Below, piece after piece: positions 8,846 through 16,471 of a DNA stretch of 64,000 nucleotides. Where the stretch lies: the NCBI RefSeq assembly GCF_050410795.1, contig NZ_CP191258.1:1116001-1180000 (forward strand), written 5' to 3'. Source of the DNA: Fontivita pretiosa. Its GTDB lineage: Bacteria; Planctomycetota; Phycisphaerae; Tepidisphaerales; Tepidisphaeraceae. Every line of letters begins with the position of its first letter. Positions within the stretch are counted from its first letter, which is position 1. The translations under genes were made by a program, and so were the position numbers. The notes under the pieces were generated by a model. The model was not told the origin of the DNA, did no database searches, and saw only the letters and a program-made list of their open reading frames with translations.

Positions 8846-8932
8846 CGCCGATCACCGGCTGCTGATGGCCGACGGAGATGGCGAGGCAAACTGGCCATCC
8901 ACCATCGGCAATCAGCAACCCGGATCATCACT
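8846..8932. repeat. Phrase-like intergenic repeat, GGCCGA/GGCCATC type
   Basis: The gap between the phosphatase start and the 6-phosphogluconate dehydrogenase stop is filled by degenerate units such as CCGATCACCGGCTGCTGATGG and GGCCATCCACCATCGGCAATC (partly inverted to each other). All frames give low-complexity peptides rich in W, A, D and G. No promoter or RNA was recognised. Confidence 0.4.
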
Positions 8933-8934
8933 TC

Positions 8935-10491
8935 TCAGCCGCCTGCCTGTCCGGGCTTGGAGACCAGGATTTGCGGCCTGGCGGGCTCGGGCCAGTCCGT
9001 GTGGAAGAAGTATCCGCGCGGATGATCGGTGCGCTCGTAAGTATGAGCGCCGAAGTAATCGCGCTGGGCCTGAAGCAGATTGGCTGGCAGGCGGGCGCTG
9101 CGGTAGCCGTCGTAATAGGCCAGCGCGCTCATGAACGCCGGCGCCGCGATGCCGCTGTTGCCCGCCAGCGAAACGACCCTGCGCCAGTTGGCCTGCCCTT
9201 TTTTGATCTGCTCGTTGAAATACGGATCCAGCAGGAGGTTGACCAGCTCGGGATTGCGGGTGTACGCCTCGGTGATCTTCTGAAGGAAGCGTGCCCGGAT
9301 GATGCATCCTCCCCGCCAGATCGACGCGATCTGGGCAAAGTTCAGCTTCCAGTGATACTCGTTTTGCGCCTCGCGCATGAGCTGGAATCCCTGGGCGTAG
9401 GCGCAGATCTTGGAGCAGTAAAGCGCATCGCGAATAGCGGCGATCAGCTCCTGACGATCGCCGCCGGCCAACTGCCGCACGTCAACCTCAGGACCGGCCA
9501 GTATCTTGCTGGCCTGCACACGCTCCTCTTTGAGCGCGCTCAGGCACCTGGCAAAGACCGCCTCTGCGATGCTGTTGGCCGGAACCCCCATGTCCAGCGC
9601 GTTGACACTTGTCCACTTGCCGGTTCCCTTCTGCCCGGCCGTGTCCAGCACGTAATCGACCAGGAATCCTTCGGGATGGATCGGGTCGCGCTGCTGAAGG
9701 ATGTCGGCGGTGATCTGGATGAGATAGCTGTCCAGATCCCCCTGATTCCACTGGGCGAAGACCTTGCTCAGCTCGTCCGGCCTCATCTCCAGCAGGTGCT
9801 GCATCAGCGTGTAGGCCTCGCAGATGAGCTGCATGTCGATGTACTCGATGCCGTTGTGGACCATCTTGACGTAGTGTCCGGCGCCGTTGGGTCCGATGTA
9901 GGCGGTGCACGGCACGCCGCGGGTTACCGGCTTGCCCGGGGCGTAGTCCTCGATGGGCTTGCCGGTCTTCTCGTCCACCTTGGCGGCGATGGCTTTCCAG
10001 ATCGGCTCCAGATGCTTCCAGGCATCCGGATCGCCGCCGGGCATCAATGAAGGCCCGAATCGCGCTCCCACTTCGCCGCCGCTGACGCCCGAGCCGAAGA
10101 ACTTGCACTTGTCGGCGTATTCGCGCTCCCGGCGAATGGTGTCGGTCCAGAGACTGTTGCCGCAGTCCACGACGATGTCGTTCGGCTCGACGCCCGCGGC
10201 CAGCAGTTCCTTGACCACCGCATCGACCGCCGCTCCGGCCTTGACCAGAATGATGAACTTCCGCGGCTTCTTGATCGCCGCAACCAGTTCCTGCATGGTG
10301 CGACAGCCGATGATCCGGTTTCCGGACGGTTCCTCCTTCTTCACCTTCGCCACCCACTGTTCCATCGTGGAGGTCGTGCGGTTGTACACCGCAACAGTAA
10401 AGCCATGATCTGCGATGTTCAGGGCCAGGTTCTGGCCCATCACCGCCAGACCGATCAGACCGATGTCTGCCTGTGCTTGTGGTTGCATCAT
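8935..10491 (-). CDS. gnd: 6-phosphogluconate dehydrogenase, decarboxylating
   Basis: This enzyme of the oxidative pentose phosphate pathway converts 6-phosphogluconate to ribulose-5-phosphate with NADP. The N-terminal Rossmann motif GLIGLAVMGQNLALNIADHG is clear, followed by GSGVSGGEVGARFGPSLMPGG and the catalytic region with H and N in KMVHNGIEYIDMQLICEAY. The C-terminal all-helical domain includes IWRGGCIIRARFL. The length (518) is slightly above the usual 470-490 because of a short C-terminal extension. The start at 10491 has MM; either methionine could be used. Confidence 0.96.
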   Translation of the reverse strand: MMQPQAQADIGLIGLAVMGQNLALNIADHGFTVAVYNRTTSTMEQWVAKVKKEEPSGNRIIGCRTMQELVAAIKKPRKFIILVKAGAAVDAVVKELLAAGVEPNDIVVDCGNSLWTDTIRREREYADKCKFFGSGVSGGEVGARFGPSLMPGGDPDAWKHLEPIWKAIAAKVDEKTGKPIEDYAPGKPVTRGVPCTAYIGPNGAGHYVKMVHNGIEYIDMQLICEAYTLMQHLLEMRPDELSKVFAQWNQGDLDSYLIQITADILQQRDPIHPEGFLVDYVLDTAGQKGTGKWTSVNALDMGVPANSIAEAVFARCLSALKEERVQASKILAGPEVDVRQLAGGDRQELIAAIRDALYCSKICAYAQGFQLMREAQNEYHWKLNFAQIASIWRGGCIIRARFLQKITEAYTRNPELVNLLLDPYFNEQIKKGQANWRRVVSLAGNSGIAAPAFMSALAYYDGYRSARLPANLLQAQRDYFGAHTYERTDHPRGYFFHTDWPEPARPQILVSKPGQAGG

Positions 10492-10829
10492 TGTCTCCGA
10501 GCTATTGGATCCTCCAGCCTATCGGCTGAGCCGTTGGTAGCAATGCCAGGTTGTCATGATCGGCCCTGCGTCGAATTCCTTCAACGCCGGCAGATCCTTC
10601 TGGCCCTCACCCGACAATCCGTTGGTGCCGCAACGGCCGATCCCGGATTGAGCAGATCCTCCGGGCAACGGCAGGCAATAGCACCGATCGGTTCGGGCGT
10701 TCCCGCAGGGTTTGCCATTCGTGCCAGAGGCTGGTGGACTATCGCTGAGAGTCCCGGACAGGCTCAGACCCGCATGCAGCCGGCAAAACGGCCGGCCATC
10801 GGCGCCACCCAAACGGATCGGCAGCCCGC
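10492..10829. other. 338-base intergenic stretch without a supported feature
   Basis: No RNA, repeat or convincing gene is seen between gnd and the 2-hydroxyacid dehydrogenase gene. A 97-codon open frame on the minus strand (10519-10812) has no recognisable motif and unconvincing composition, so it is not called. Confidence 0.5.
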
Positions 10830-11804
10830 TCAGAACGGATTAGCCTGGATGTAATCCTTGTTGCCGGTCAGGAAGTTGACGATGTTGAGCGTGGCCCGCA
10901 TGGCCTGGCGCTCGACGGACTCGAAAGTCCGGCTGCCCACGTGCGGCGTGACGATGATGTTGTCGATGTCCCGGAACGGATGGTCCGGCGGCTGGGGTTC
11001 GGTCTCCAGCACGTCCGTGCCGTAGCCGAGCAGATGCCCCGACTTGCACGCCGCCGCCACGTCCGCCTCGTTCACCAGCCCGCCACGAGCCGTGTTGATC
11101 AGAATCGCCCCCTTCTTCATCATCGCGATTCGCTGGCTGTTGATGAAGTGCCGGTTCGATTCATCCAGATTCATGTGCAGGCTGACCACGTCGGCGCGGC
11201 GAAGAACCTCCTCGGCGCTTTGGGCACGCTCGATCTTGTGTTTCCAGGCGAACGCGCCATCCCAGTACACGTCGTAGGCGATCGGCTTCATCTCAAACGC
11301 AATCGCGCGCGTGAGCACTTCCTTGCCAATCCGGCCCATGCCGATCACCCCGATCGTCTTGCCGTAAAGCTCGTTGCCGGTGATCCGCTTCCACTGCCCC
11401 TGCTTGGTGCTGCGCAGGTGCGGCCAGAAGTGCTTGGCGATCGCGATCATCAGTCCGATCGCATGCTCCGCCACCGTCGTGTGATTCACGCCTGGCGTGA
11501 ACAGCACGGGGATCTTCCTGCTGGTGGCGTACTTCACGTCGATCGAGTCCAGCCCGATGCCGTACTTGGCAATGACGCGCAGCTTTGTTCTGGCGGCCAG
11601 CGCCGCGTCGATCACCTTTGCGGTGATATGGTCATCACCATTGAGAAATCCGTCGAAGCCGTCGTGCGTCTTGATCAGGTCGATCATCGCCTCTTCCGGC
11701 AGCGGCCCGCGAGCACGCACGACCTCGAATCCCGACGCGGCCAGCACGTCGTGATGTTTGCCTGGAGTGTCCTGATAACTGGTGGTGGTCAGCAGAATCT
11801 TCAT
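10830..11804 (-). CDS. D-isomer-specific 2-hydroxyacid dehydrogenase (phosphoglycerate dehydrogenase-like)
   Basis: A 324-residue NAD-dependent dehydrogenase. The nucleotide-binding motif GVIGMGRIGKEV is followed by the catalytic arginine in NTARGGLVNE, the glutamate in LETEPQPPDHPF and the histidine in VTPHVGSRTFESV. There is no ACT regulatory domain, so it matches the short serine-biosynthesis-like or glyoxylate reductase-like members. The start at 11804 (MKILLTTTS) is preferred; the upstream 19 codons lack similarity. Its exact 2-hydroxyacid substrate cannot be told. Confidence 0.9.
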   Translation of the reverse strand: MKILLTTTSYQDTPGKHHDVLAASGFEVVRARGPLPEEAMIDLIKTHDGFDGFLNGDDHITAKVIDAALAARTKLRVIAKYGIGLDSIDVKYATSRKIPVLFTPGVNHTTVAEHAIGLMIAIAKHFWPHLRSTKQGQWKRITGNELYGKTIGVIGMGRIGKEVLTRAIAFEMKPIAYDVYWDGAFAWKHKIERAQSAEEVLRRADVVSLHMNLDESNRHFINSQRIAMMKKGAILINTARGGLVNEADVAAACKSGHLLGYGTDVLETEPQPPDHPFRDIDNIIVTPHVGSRTFESVERQAMRATLNIVNFLTGNKDYIQANPF

Positions 11805-12033
11805 GTTGTTTGTCCCATCGCCCTGCGCGGATATCTGCCGCAGGCGCCGAACATGATACAAATCTGTCCGCTCCTGTCACAGCATGCGGCGTGGCATTCG
11901 AGCAGCATTCTGCACGTCGGTGAGACCGGTGACAGATTCGCCGCGATCACGCAGTTCAAATCGCCGATGAGCGGTTTGCCAAAAAGTCGTGGGACCGCGG
12001 CGGTTGACTTTGCCGATAAAAATCGTAATTTGC

Positions 12034-12079
12034 CCCGTGGGTTCGACGCCGGCCAAACTCCGGCGTCGAATGCCACGGG
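12034..12079. repeat. Perfect-stem palindrome in a 415-base intergenic gap
   Basis: TTCGACGCCGG (12042-12052) pairs with CCGGCGTCGAA (12060-12070) across a 7-base loop, and the outer CCCGTGG pairs with CCACGGG. The stem totals 18 pairs with small internal bulges. There is no T-run, so it is not a classic terminator. The rest of the gap between the dehydrogenase start and the small gene at 12220 shows nothing else. Confidence 0.7.
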
Positions 12080-12219
12080 CAATCAGCCATGCGGCATGGA
12101 GGCCGCAGGCAAATTTCGGGCTGTTTCCACGGGCTGTTCGGGTTGTTCTCGGGTTATTCCAACCGATATCCGATTCCTGATCGGCCGTCATGGACGTCCC
12201 CTGGGCTTACGGGTGTCTT

Positions 12220-12513
12220 ATGGCCAGCAGAAACCCGATTCTTGACGTTCCGCTGAGCGAAGTGATGCGGAAGGAGATCGCGCTTTCGCTCCAGCACGTG
12301 CTGCACATCTACACGGTGGGCAGCTTTCTTCAGGCCTGGGCAAATCCGCGAAATCACCGCAACATCGAGCAGTTGTTCGACACGCCGGAGCAGGCGCGGC
12401 ACGCCGCCGCCGTCTGTGCCGCCTGGCTTGGAGCCAGATCCGCTTTCACGCCCGTTCCCATGCCGGTTGTTGGCTGGTGGCGGGATGATCCCATGCCCGC
12501 CGTGGCGTCCTAA
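12220..12513 (+). CDS. Small hypothetical protein
   Basis: A 97-residue protein starting MASRNPILDVPLSEVMRK. It has a plausible amphipathic, mixed alpha-helical composition, for example EIALSLQHVLHIYTVGSF and NIEQLFDTPEQARHAAA, and no known motif. An upstream ATG at 12190 would add ten residues. The opposite strand has an overlapping open frame that looks less protein-like. No good ribosome-binding site is seen at either start, so the call is moderate. Confidence 0.5.
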   Translation: MASRNPILDVPLSEVMRKEIALSLQHVLHIYTVGSFLQAWANPRNHRNIEQLFDTPEQARHAAAVCAAWLGARSAFTPVPMPVVGWWRDDPMPAVAS

Positions 12514-12581
12514 GAGCGTATCCGCCACACGTAGATCCGCCGATCACGCTCCGTCGCCTTTCCTGCCTTCTGGCAGGCACC

Positions 12582-13283
12582 TTACCACTGCGCCTCTTCG
12601 AAGGGGCTGCTGGGCGGACGGATCTTGGGCTTGGGCAGCAGGCTCAGCATCGCCTTGGCCAGCGAAACGTCACCAGCCCCACCAATGCGAATGTTCAGTG
12701 GCGAACCCTTCAGCAGCTTGACTTCCGAGGCGTGAGGCTCGGCCTTGGTCCGAGCCAGTTCCAGGAACCTGGCTTTTGCGAAGACCTGCGGGGTGCACAG
12801 GTTCATGAACCTGGCGGGCAGGTGATAGGCCAGCGCGTTGCCCCCCTCGTCCACCTCCACCAGCGTGGATCGCGAGGGTGTGGCGATGGCGATGATCGGG
12901 TGCTTGGGCGCCTCCTCCATGAGCTGATCGATGTCCGTGTACGCCACCGCCGGACGCGCCGCATCGTGCACGATCACGTGGGTCGCCTCCGAGGAGATGG
13001 TGTCAGCGGCGGCGGCAAGCTGATCGACCCACCGCGGCCCGCCGCTGAGGACCTTGACCCCCGAAAAGCTCAGGTGCCCGCCGTACTTCCGTTTGGATGC
13101 CTCGAACGCCTCGGGCTGGAAGACGAGCTGGATCTGCTTGACGTTGTCGCGGTTGAGGAACAGCTCGACACTGCGGAGCAATGCCTCGCGACCGTCGATC
13201 TTGACGAACGCCCCGCCCGCCTCCCCCGCCTGACCCGGCGGCGATGCGGTCAGGATCAGCACGCTGAAGGTTGCCGATGCCAT
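12582..13283 (-). CDS. IspD-like nucleotidyltransferase
   Basis: The 233-residue protein has the fold pattern of 2-C-methyl-D-erythritol 4-phosphate cytidylyltransferase (non-mevalonate isoprenoid pathway). The best motif is HVIVHDAARPAV with the conserved DAARP, then IIAIATPSRSTLVEVDEGG and a later RFMNLCTPQVF that matches the IspD TPQxF region. However, the N-terminal CTP-binding loop, normally LAAGxGxRMG, reads LTASPPGQAGEAGGAF and lacks the usual arginine. It may be a functional variant or a homologue with another substrate. The start at 13283 (MASATFSVLI) fits the domain start. Confidence 0.72.
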   Translation of the reverse strand: MASATFSVLILTASPPGQAGEAGGAFVKIDGREALLRSVELFLNRDNVKQIQLVFQPEAFEASKRKYGGHLSFSGVKVLSGGPRWVDQLAAAADTISSEATHVIVHDAARPAVAYTDIDQLMEEAPKHPIIAIATPSRSTLVEVDEGGNALAYHLPARFMNLCTPQVFAKARFLELARTKAEPHASEVKLLKGSPLNIRIGGAGDVSLAKAMLSLLPKPKIRPPSSPFEEAQW

Positions 13284-13399
13284 GTGAATCTCCGTTGCCT
13301 GGCGCCGCGACCGGTGCTCCCTGGCCGATGCCCGGTCGTGTGCTGCCGGGTCCATCGTTGGCCATGGCGGGCGGACTGTCAACCCGCGAATCCCGGGCG

Positions 13400-13427
13400 T
13401 TGACACGGCGAGTGTGAAACCTAAAAT
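13400..13427 (+). promoter_or_regulatory. Sigma-70-like promoter upstream of tRNA-Ile
   Basis: TTGACA at 13400-13405 and TAAAAT at 13422-13427 are separated by 16 bases. This is a near-consensus vegetative promoter on the plus strand, about 70 bases before the tRNA-Ile gene, which it most likely drives. Confidence 0.7.
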
Positions 13428-13498
13428 TCTTAGCCCGCAAATGTCAGGCATCCGCCGACCCTGGCCGGAGCTGCCGGCAGTTGCGCTAAAGGCATGAC

Positions 13499-13572
13499 GG
13501 GCTCGTAGCTCAGTTGGTTAGAGCGCGTCCCTGATAAGGACGAGGTCAGTAGTTCGAATCTACTCGGGCCCA
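13499..13572 (+). tRNA. tRNA-Ile (anticodon GAT)
   Basis: A full cloverleaf can be drawn. The acceptor stem GGGCTCG pairs with CGGGCCC with one G-U pair. The D arm is GCTC/GAGC, the anticodon stem CGTCC/GGACG holds the loop CTGATAA with anticodon GAT, and the T arm is AGTAG/CTACT with loop TTCGAAT. The discriminator base is A at 13572. The CCA end is not encoded. It lies upstream of bL31. Confidence 0.97.
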
Positions 13573-13729
13573 TTGCCAGCCATCACGCCGAACGGGTTGC
13601 CTGATTCACCGATGGTCGCGCCGGCAGTGTTTGCCACGCGACGGATGGCGCGCTGACGCAGGCCGGCTGACCTGAACGCGACTGGCGCGATCAGGCACGT
13701 CCGGACCATGAAATGACTGGAGTTGTCGC

Positions 13730-13975
13730 GTGAAACCGAAGATTCATCCCAAGTACCAGACCTGCACCGTGCATTGCGCCTGTGGCAACACCTTCGTCAC
13801 GCGCAGCACCCTGCCGAAAATCACCGTGGATATCTGCTCGGCGTGCCACCCGTTCTTCACCGGCAAGCAGAAGTTCGTGGATACCGCCGGGCGGGTCGAG
13901 CGGTTCAGCAAGAAGTTCGGCGGGACGTACAGCTTCCAGAAGACGGCCGCGGCGCCGGCCGGGGCCAAAAAGTAG
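13730..13975 (+). CDS. rpmE: 50S ribosomal protein bL31
   Basis: The 81-residue protein has the zinc-binding form of L31: KPKIHPKYQ at the N-terminus, then HCACGNTF and CSACHPFFTGKQ containing the cysteine pairs, and FVDTAGRVERFSKKF near the end. The C-terminal tail is alanine-rich. The start is GTG at 13730, preceded by GGAG seven bases upstream, and the length matches the family. Confidence 0.97.
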   Translation: MKPKIHPKYQTCTVHCACGNTFVTRSTLPKITVDICSACHPFFTGKQKFVDTAGRVERFSKKFGGTYSFQKTAAAPAGAKK

Positions 13976-14047
13976 CCGGCCACTCACCCGCACGCACGCA
14001 GTCCATTGCCCGCTGCCGCGGCAAATCGCACAACTTTCGAGTCGGCA

Positions 14048-14692
14048 ATGGCCGATGAAAGTGATGTTGCGCGCCTGCGCGTGCCCATCGCCCGCAGGCT
14101 GCGGTTTGTGTTGCTGCTGGCGGTGACACTCGGCGGCTGTGCCGCGGGAACCGCAGCGCCTGGCCAGCGCGTGGCCGACGATGGACGCGGCCGGCAGGCC
14201 GACGGGCTGGATGCCCCCCGGCATCTGCCGGAGCTGCGCGCCACCGTCGCCCCGCCGATCGGATGGTCGCCACAAAAGCTCCAGGGCAGCGCCCGACACA
14301 CGCATCAGGTGTGGCAAAGCCCCACTGGCAACACGGCCTACGGCGTGATCCACTTCAGGCTGCCATTTCCCGTGGGTCACGAGCTGCTGCTATGGGCGTT
14401 CATGAACGAAATGCGACGTGATCAGGGCCAGGCGAGGTTGATCGAGAAACGATGGGACGCGAACCTGGGCGGAATTCGCTTCGTAACGGAGGGTGGGCTG
14501 TACCGGATTCGCACGAACCTGGTGGTGCGCGGGTTTGACGGCTGGGCGGTTTATGCCGGCACGTTCCGCTCCGGGCCAATCCTGCCGGACGAATTGGCTT
14601 TGGCCGAGCGGGCGCGCGAGTATACTGAAGTGGGCGTGGCAAGGCCCCATGTATCTCAGAGCGTAGCCCCGTCGAAAACCGGCACGCCCTGA
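14048..14692 (+). CDS. Lipoprotein of unknown function, tandem copy A
   Basis: A 214-residue lipoprotein: a basic N-terminus, hydrophobic FVLLLAVTLGGC with lipobox LGGC, then the mature chain. The body aligns with the next gene along its length: PPIGWSP, HQVWQSPTGNTAYGV, PFPVGHELLLWAF, the G-x-x-FVTEG segment and FDGWAVYAGTF. No known domain was recognised. The pair probably arose by duplication and diverged strongly. The ATG at 14048 gives a compact signal peptide; an upstream ATG at 14006 adds 14 residues. Confidence 0.8.
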   Translation: MADESDVARLRVPIARRLRFVLLLAVTLGGCAAGTAAPGQRVADDGRGRQADGLDAPRHLPELRATVAPPIGWSPQKLQGSARHTHQVWQSPTGNTAYGVIHFRLPFPVGHELLLWAFMNEMRRDQGQARLIEKRWDANLGGIRFVTEGGLYRIRTNLVVRGFDGWAVYAGTFRSGPILPDELALAERAREYTEVGVARPHVSQSVAPSKTGTP

Positions 14693-14870
14693 TGCGAACT
14701 CAGCTCCGCCGCGCCGCTGCCGCGACCGCAACCCCGGCTGCCACAGCTCGCCACAGGCCTGCCGTCGCGCCGGAAGCTGCGGGGAATCCGCAACACAGTC
14801 AGGACAATGGGGTTTTTTCGGTTCCGAGCGTACCCAGCGCCGGGTTGTATGTGTGGAGGCGACGGGCACC

Positions 14871-15476
14871 ATGGACAATTGGGCAGTTTTCCCCAGACGT
14901 GCGTTGGCCGTTCGTCTGGTGATCGTCATACTTGCGACAGGCGGAATGCTGAGCACCCTGGGCGGTTGCCAGATCGCCCCGGATGTCTCCGTCAAGCGGC
15001 TGGCGATTCACCGGCAGACGATCAACGATGACGGATTGCGAAGCCCCGAGGCGTTCGAGGCCCTGCGCGTCTCCTGGGCCGTGCCGCAGCGATGGGAAGC
15101 CCTGCCCATCAAGAGCACCTCTCTATACACCCATCAACAGTGGCGATCGCCCTCGACGTTCACGGGCGTGGGCGTGGCTTACATCGACCTGCCCCTGCCC
15201 ATGCCGGCGCAGGCACTGGTCTGGCTGGCCAAGAACGAATACCTCCGCCGCACCAAAGATCAGAAAGACGGCAAGCTGATCGGCCAGTGGACCGATCCGC
15301 TTGGCCGGCAATGGTTCGAGGCATCCAACAGCAAGTATCACGTCTTCGGCTACGCGATGACGCGCGGAGACAAGGCGTGGATCGTGTACAGCGGCTGGCG
15401 GACGACGCACGAGCCGCAACCCGAGGAGATCGCCATCGCCCGACGCAGCCTCGAATCGGTCGTGCCCACCAGGTGA
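14871..15476 (+). CDS. Lipoprotein of unknown function, tandem copy B
   Basis: The 201-residue protein has a signal peptide ending in the lipobox LGGC (in STLGGCQIAPD). It shares WAVPQRWEALP, HQQWRSPSTF, GVAYIDLPLPMPAQALVWL, the FEASNSKYHVFGY region and KAWIVYSGW with copy A at matching positions. The function is unknown. It is 178 bases downstream of copy A, and the gap between them carries no recognisable gene. Start choices are ATG 14853 or 14871; the latter places the helix closest to the N-terminus. Confidence 0.8.
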   Translation: MDNWAVFPRRALAVRLVIVILATGGMLSTLGGCQIAPDVSVKRLAIHRQTINDDGLRSPEAFEALRVSWAVPQRWEALPIKSTSLYTHQQWRSPSTFTGVGVAYIDLPLPMPAQALVWLAKNEYLRRTKDQKDGKLIGQWTDPLGRQWFEASNSKYHVFGYAMTRGDKAWIVYSGWRTTHEPQPEEIAIARRSLESVVPTR

Positions 15477-15495
15477 AAACAACACGGCAGCATCG

Positions 15496-15571
15496 GAACC
15501 ACGACGGCACGACGGACGCGAGCGGCCAATGAAGGATGGCACCGCTTCGCGTCTATGCGGCTTCGTGGTTC
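15496..15571. repeat. Intergenic inverted repeat between convergent genes
   Basis: GAACCACGA (15496-15504) is inverted as TCGTGGTTC (15563-15571), with a 58-base loop. The sequence between copy B and the pseudopilin stop resembles a repeat of the phrase type and contains no gene. It could serve as a transcription barrier between the convergent genes, but no T-run is seen. Confidence 0.5.
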
Positions 15572-15586
15572 AATGCCCTCTTTTGT

Positions 15587-16435
15587 TTACCTCGGATCGT
15601 TGATCGCCCGCTCGGAAGCTACGGCATCGAGCGTTTCGCAGTGCCCATCGACGAAACAGTAGTTGGCGCGCATCGCCTTGTATTCCTTCAGCGTCTTAGG
15701 ATCCACGCCGGAGGGAACCTTGAACAGCTTGTGCGCGCTGTGCCGACCCGGATCGCCGCTGGTGGCGGCGTTGGCGGCGAATGTCAGGTCCCAGCCGGTG
15801 GTGGGCGGATCGAGCCAAGTATTCCTGCTGTCGCCAAAGAGAATGCGTGTGGAAGGCTTCTTGATCTGAGTGATCTTCCAAGGAGGCGGAACGTAACCGG
15901 GCAGGTCGGCGTCGGTGCCTCCAGCGCTGAGCGGTTCAGGGCCGTTGCCCGATCCTGGCGCGCCGCGGCTCGGATTGTACGGCACGTGATAGCGCGCGCG
16001 AGTATCCGGAGTGCGTAATCGACGACTCATCCCGTATCCAATTTTGTCGCTATCGGGTTTGTTGTTCGACTCGTTGTCGATCGGCTCCCACTCGGGGCAA
16101 GAGCGAAGCACAGAGGACGTTTCGCTGGCATTAAAGTTGTCCGTCCGCGCATCCTTGCGATTCAAGTAGATCGAGAGCCGCTGGTGCCAGAACACCTTCT
16201 CGGGTTTGTATCTCTTGTCAATCTCCACGGGGAATACAATCACGCCTTTGTAATCGCTGAGGTACATCTGAAACGCCTGCCCGAGCTGGCGGAGATTGCT
16301 GAGGCACTTGGCGGTGTTGGCGGTGCGCTTGGCTTTCTGAAGGGCCGGCAGCAGCACCGCGATCAGCAGCGCGATGATGCCGATGACCACCAGCAACTCC
16401 ACCAGCGTGAAGGCTCTGTTTCGTCTGCGGTTCAT
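15587..16435 (-). CDS. Prepilin-type pseudopilin-like protein (H-X9-DG type)
   Basis: This 282-residue protein starts with the prepilin signature RAFTLVELLVVIGIIALLIAVLLPAL, where the peptidase cleaves after the residue before F, followed by a helix that anchors in the membrane. The C-terminal RANYCFVDGHCETLD matches the H-X9-DG motif common in planctomycete DUF1559-like proteins. The middle part has NTWLDPPTTGWDL and WKITQIKKPSTRILFGD. Such proteins are abundant in this phylum and may form surface filaments or parts of type II-like secretion machines. It is followed closely by the PEP-CTERM protein on the same strand. Confidence 0.9.
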   Translation of the reverse strand: MNRRRNRAFTLVELLVVIGIIALLIAVLLPALQKAKRTANTAKCLSNLRQLGQAFQMYLSDYKGVIVFPVEIDKRYKPEKVFWHQRLSIYLNRKDARTDNFNASETSSVLRSCPEWEPIDNESNNKPDSDKIGYGMSRRLRTPDTRARYHVPYNPSRGAPGSGNGPEPLSAGGTDADLPGYVPPPWKITQIKKPSTRILFGDSRNTWLDPPTTGWDLTFAANAATSGDPGRHSAHKLFKVPSGVDPKTLKEYKAMRANYCFVDGHCETLDAVASERAINDPR

Positions 16436-16471
16436 GGTCCAACTCCTCCACAGGATCCAGCGGTGGCCGCT

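Noticed and set aside
10519..10812. 97-codon minus-strand open frame in the gnd upstream gap
   Set aside because: No motif, signal or ribosome-binding site; could be a decayed fragment but not supported.
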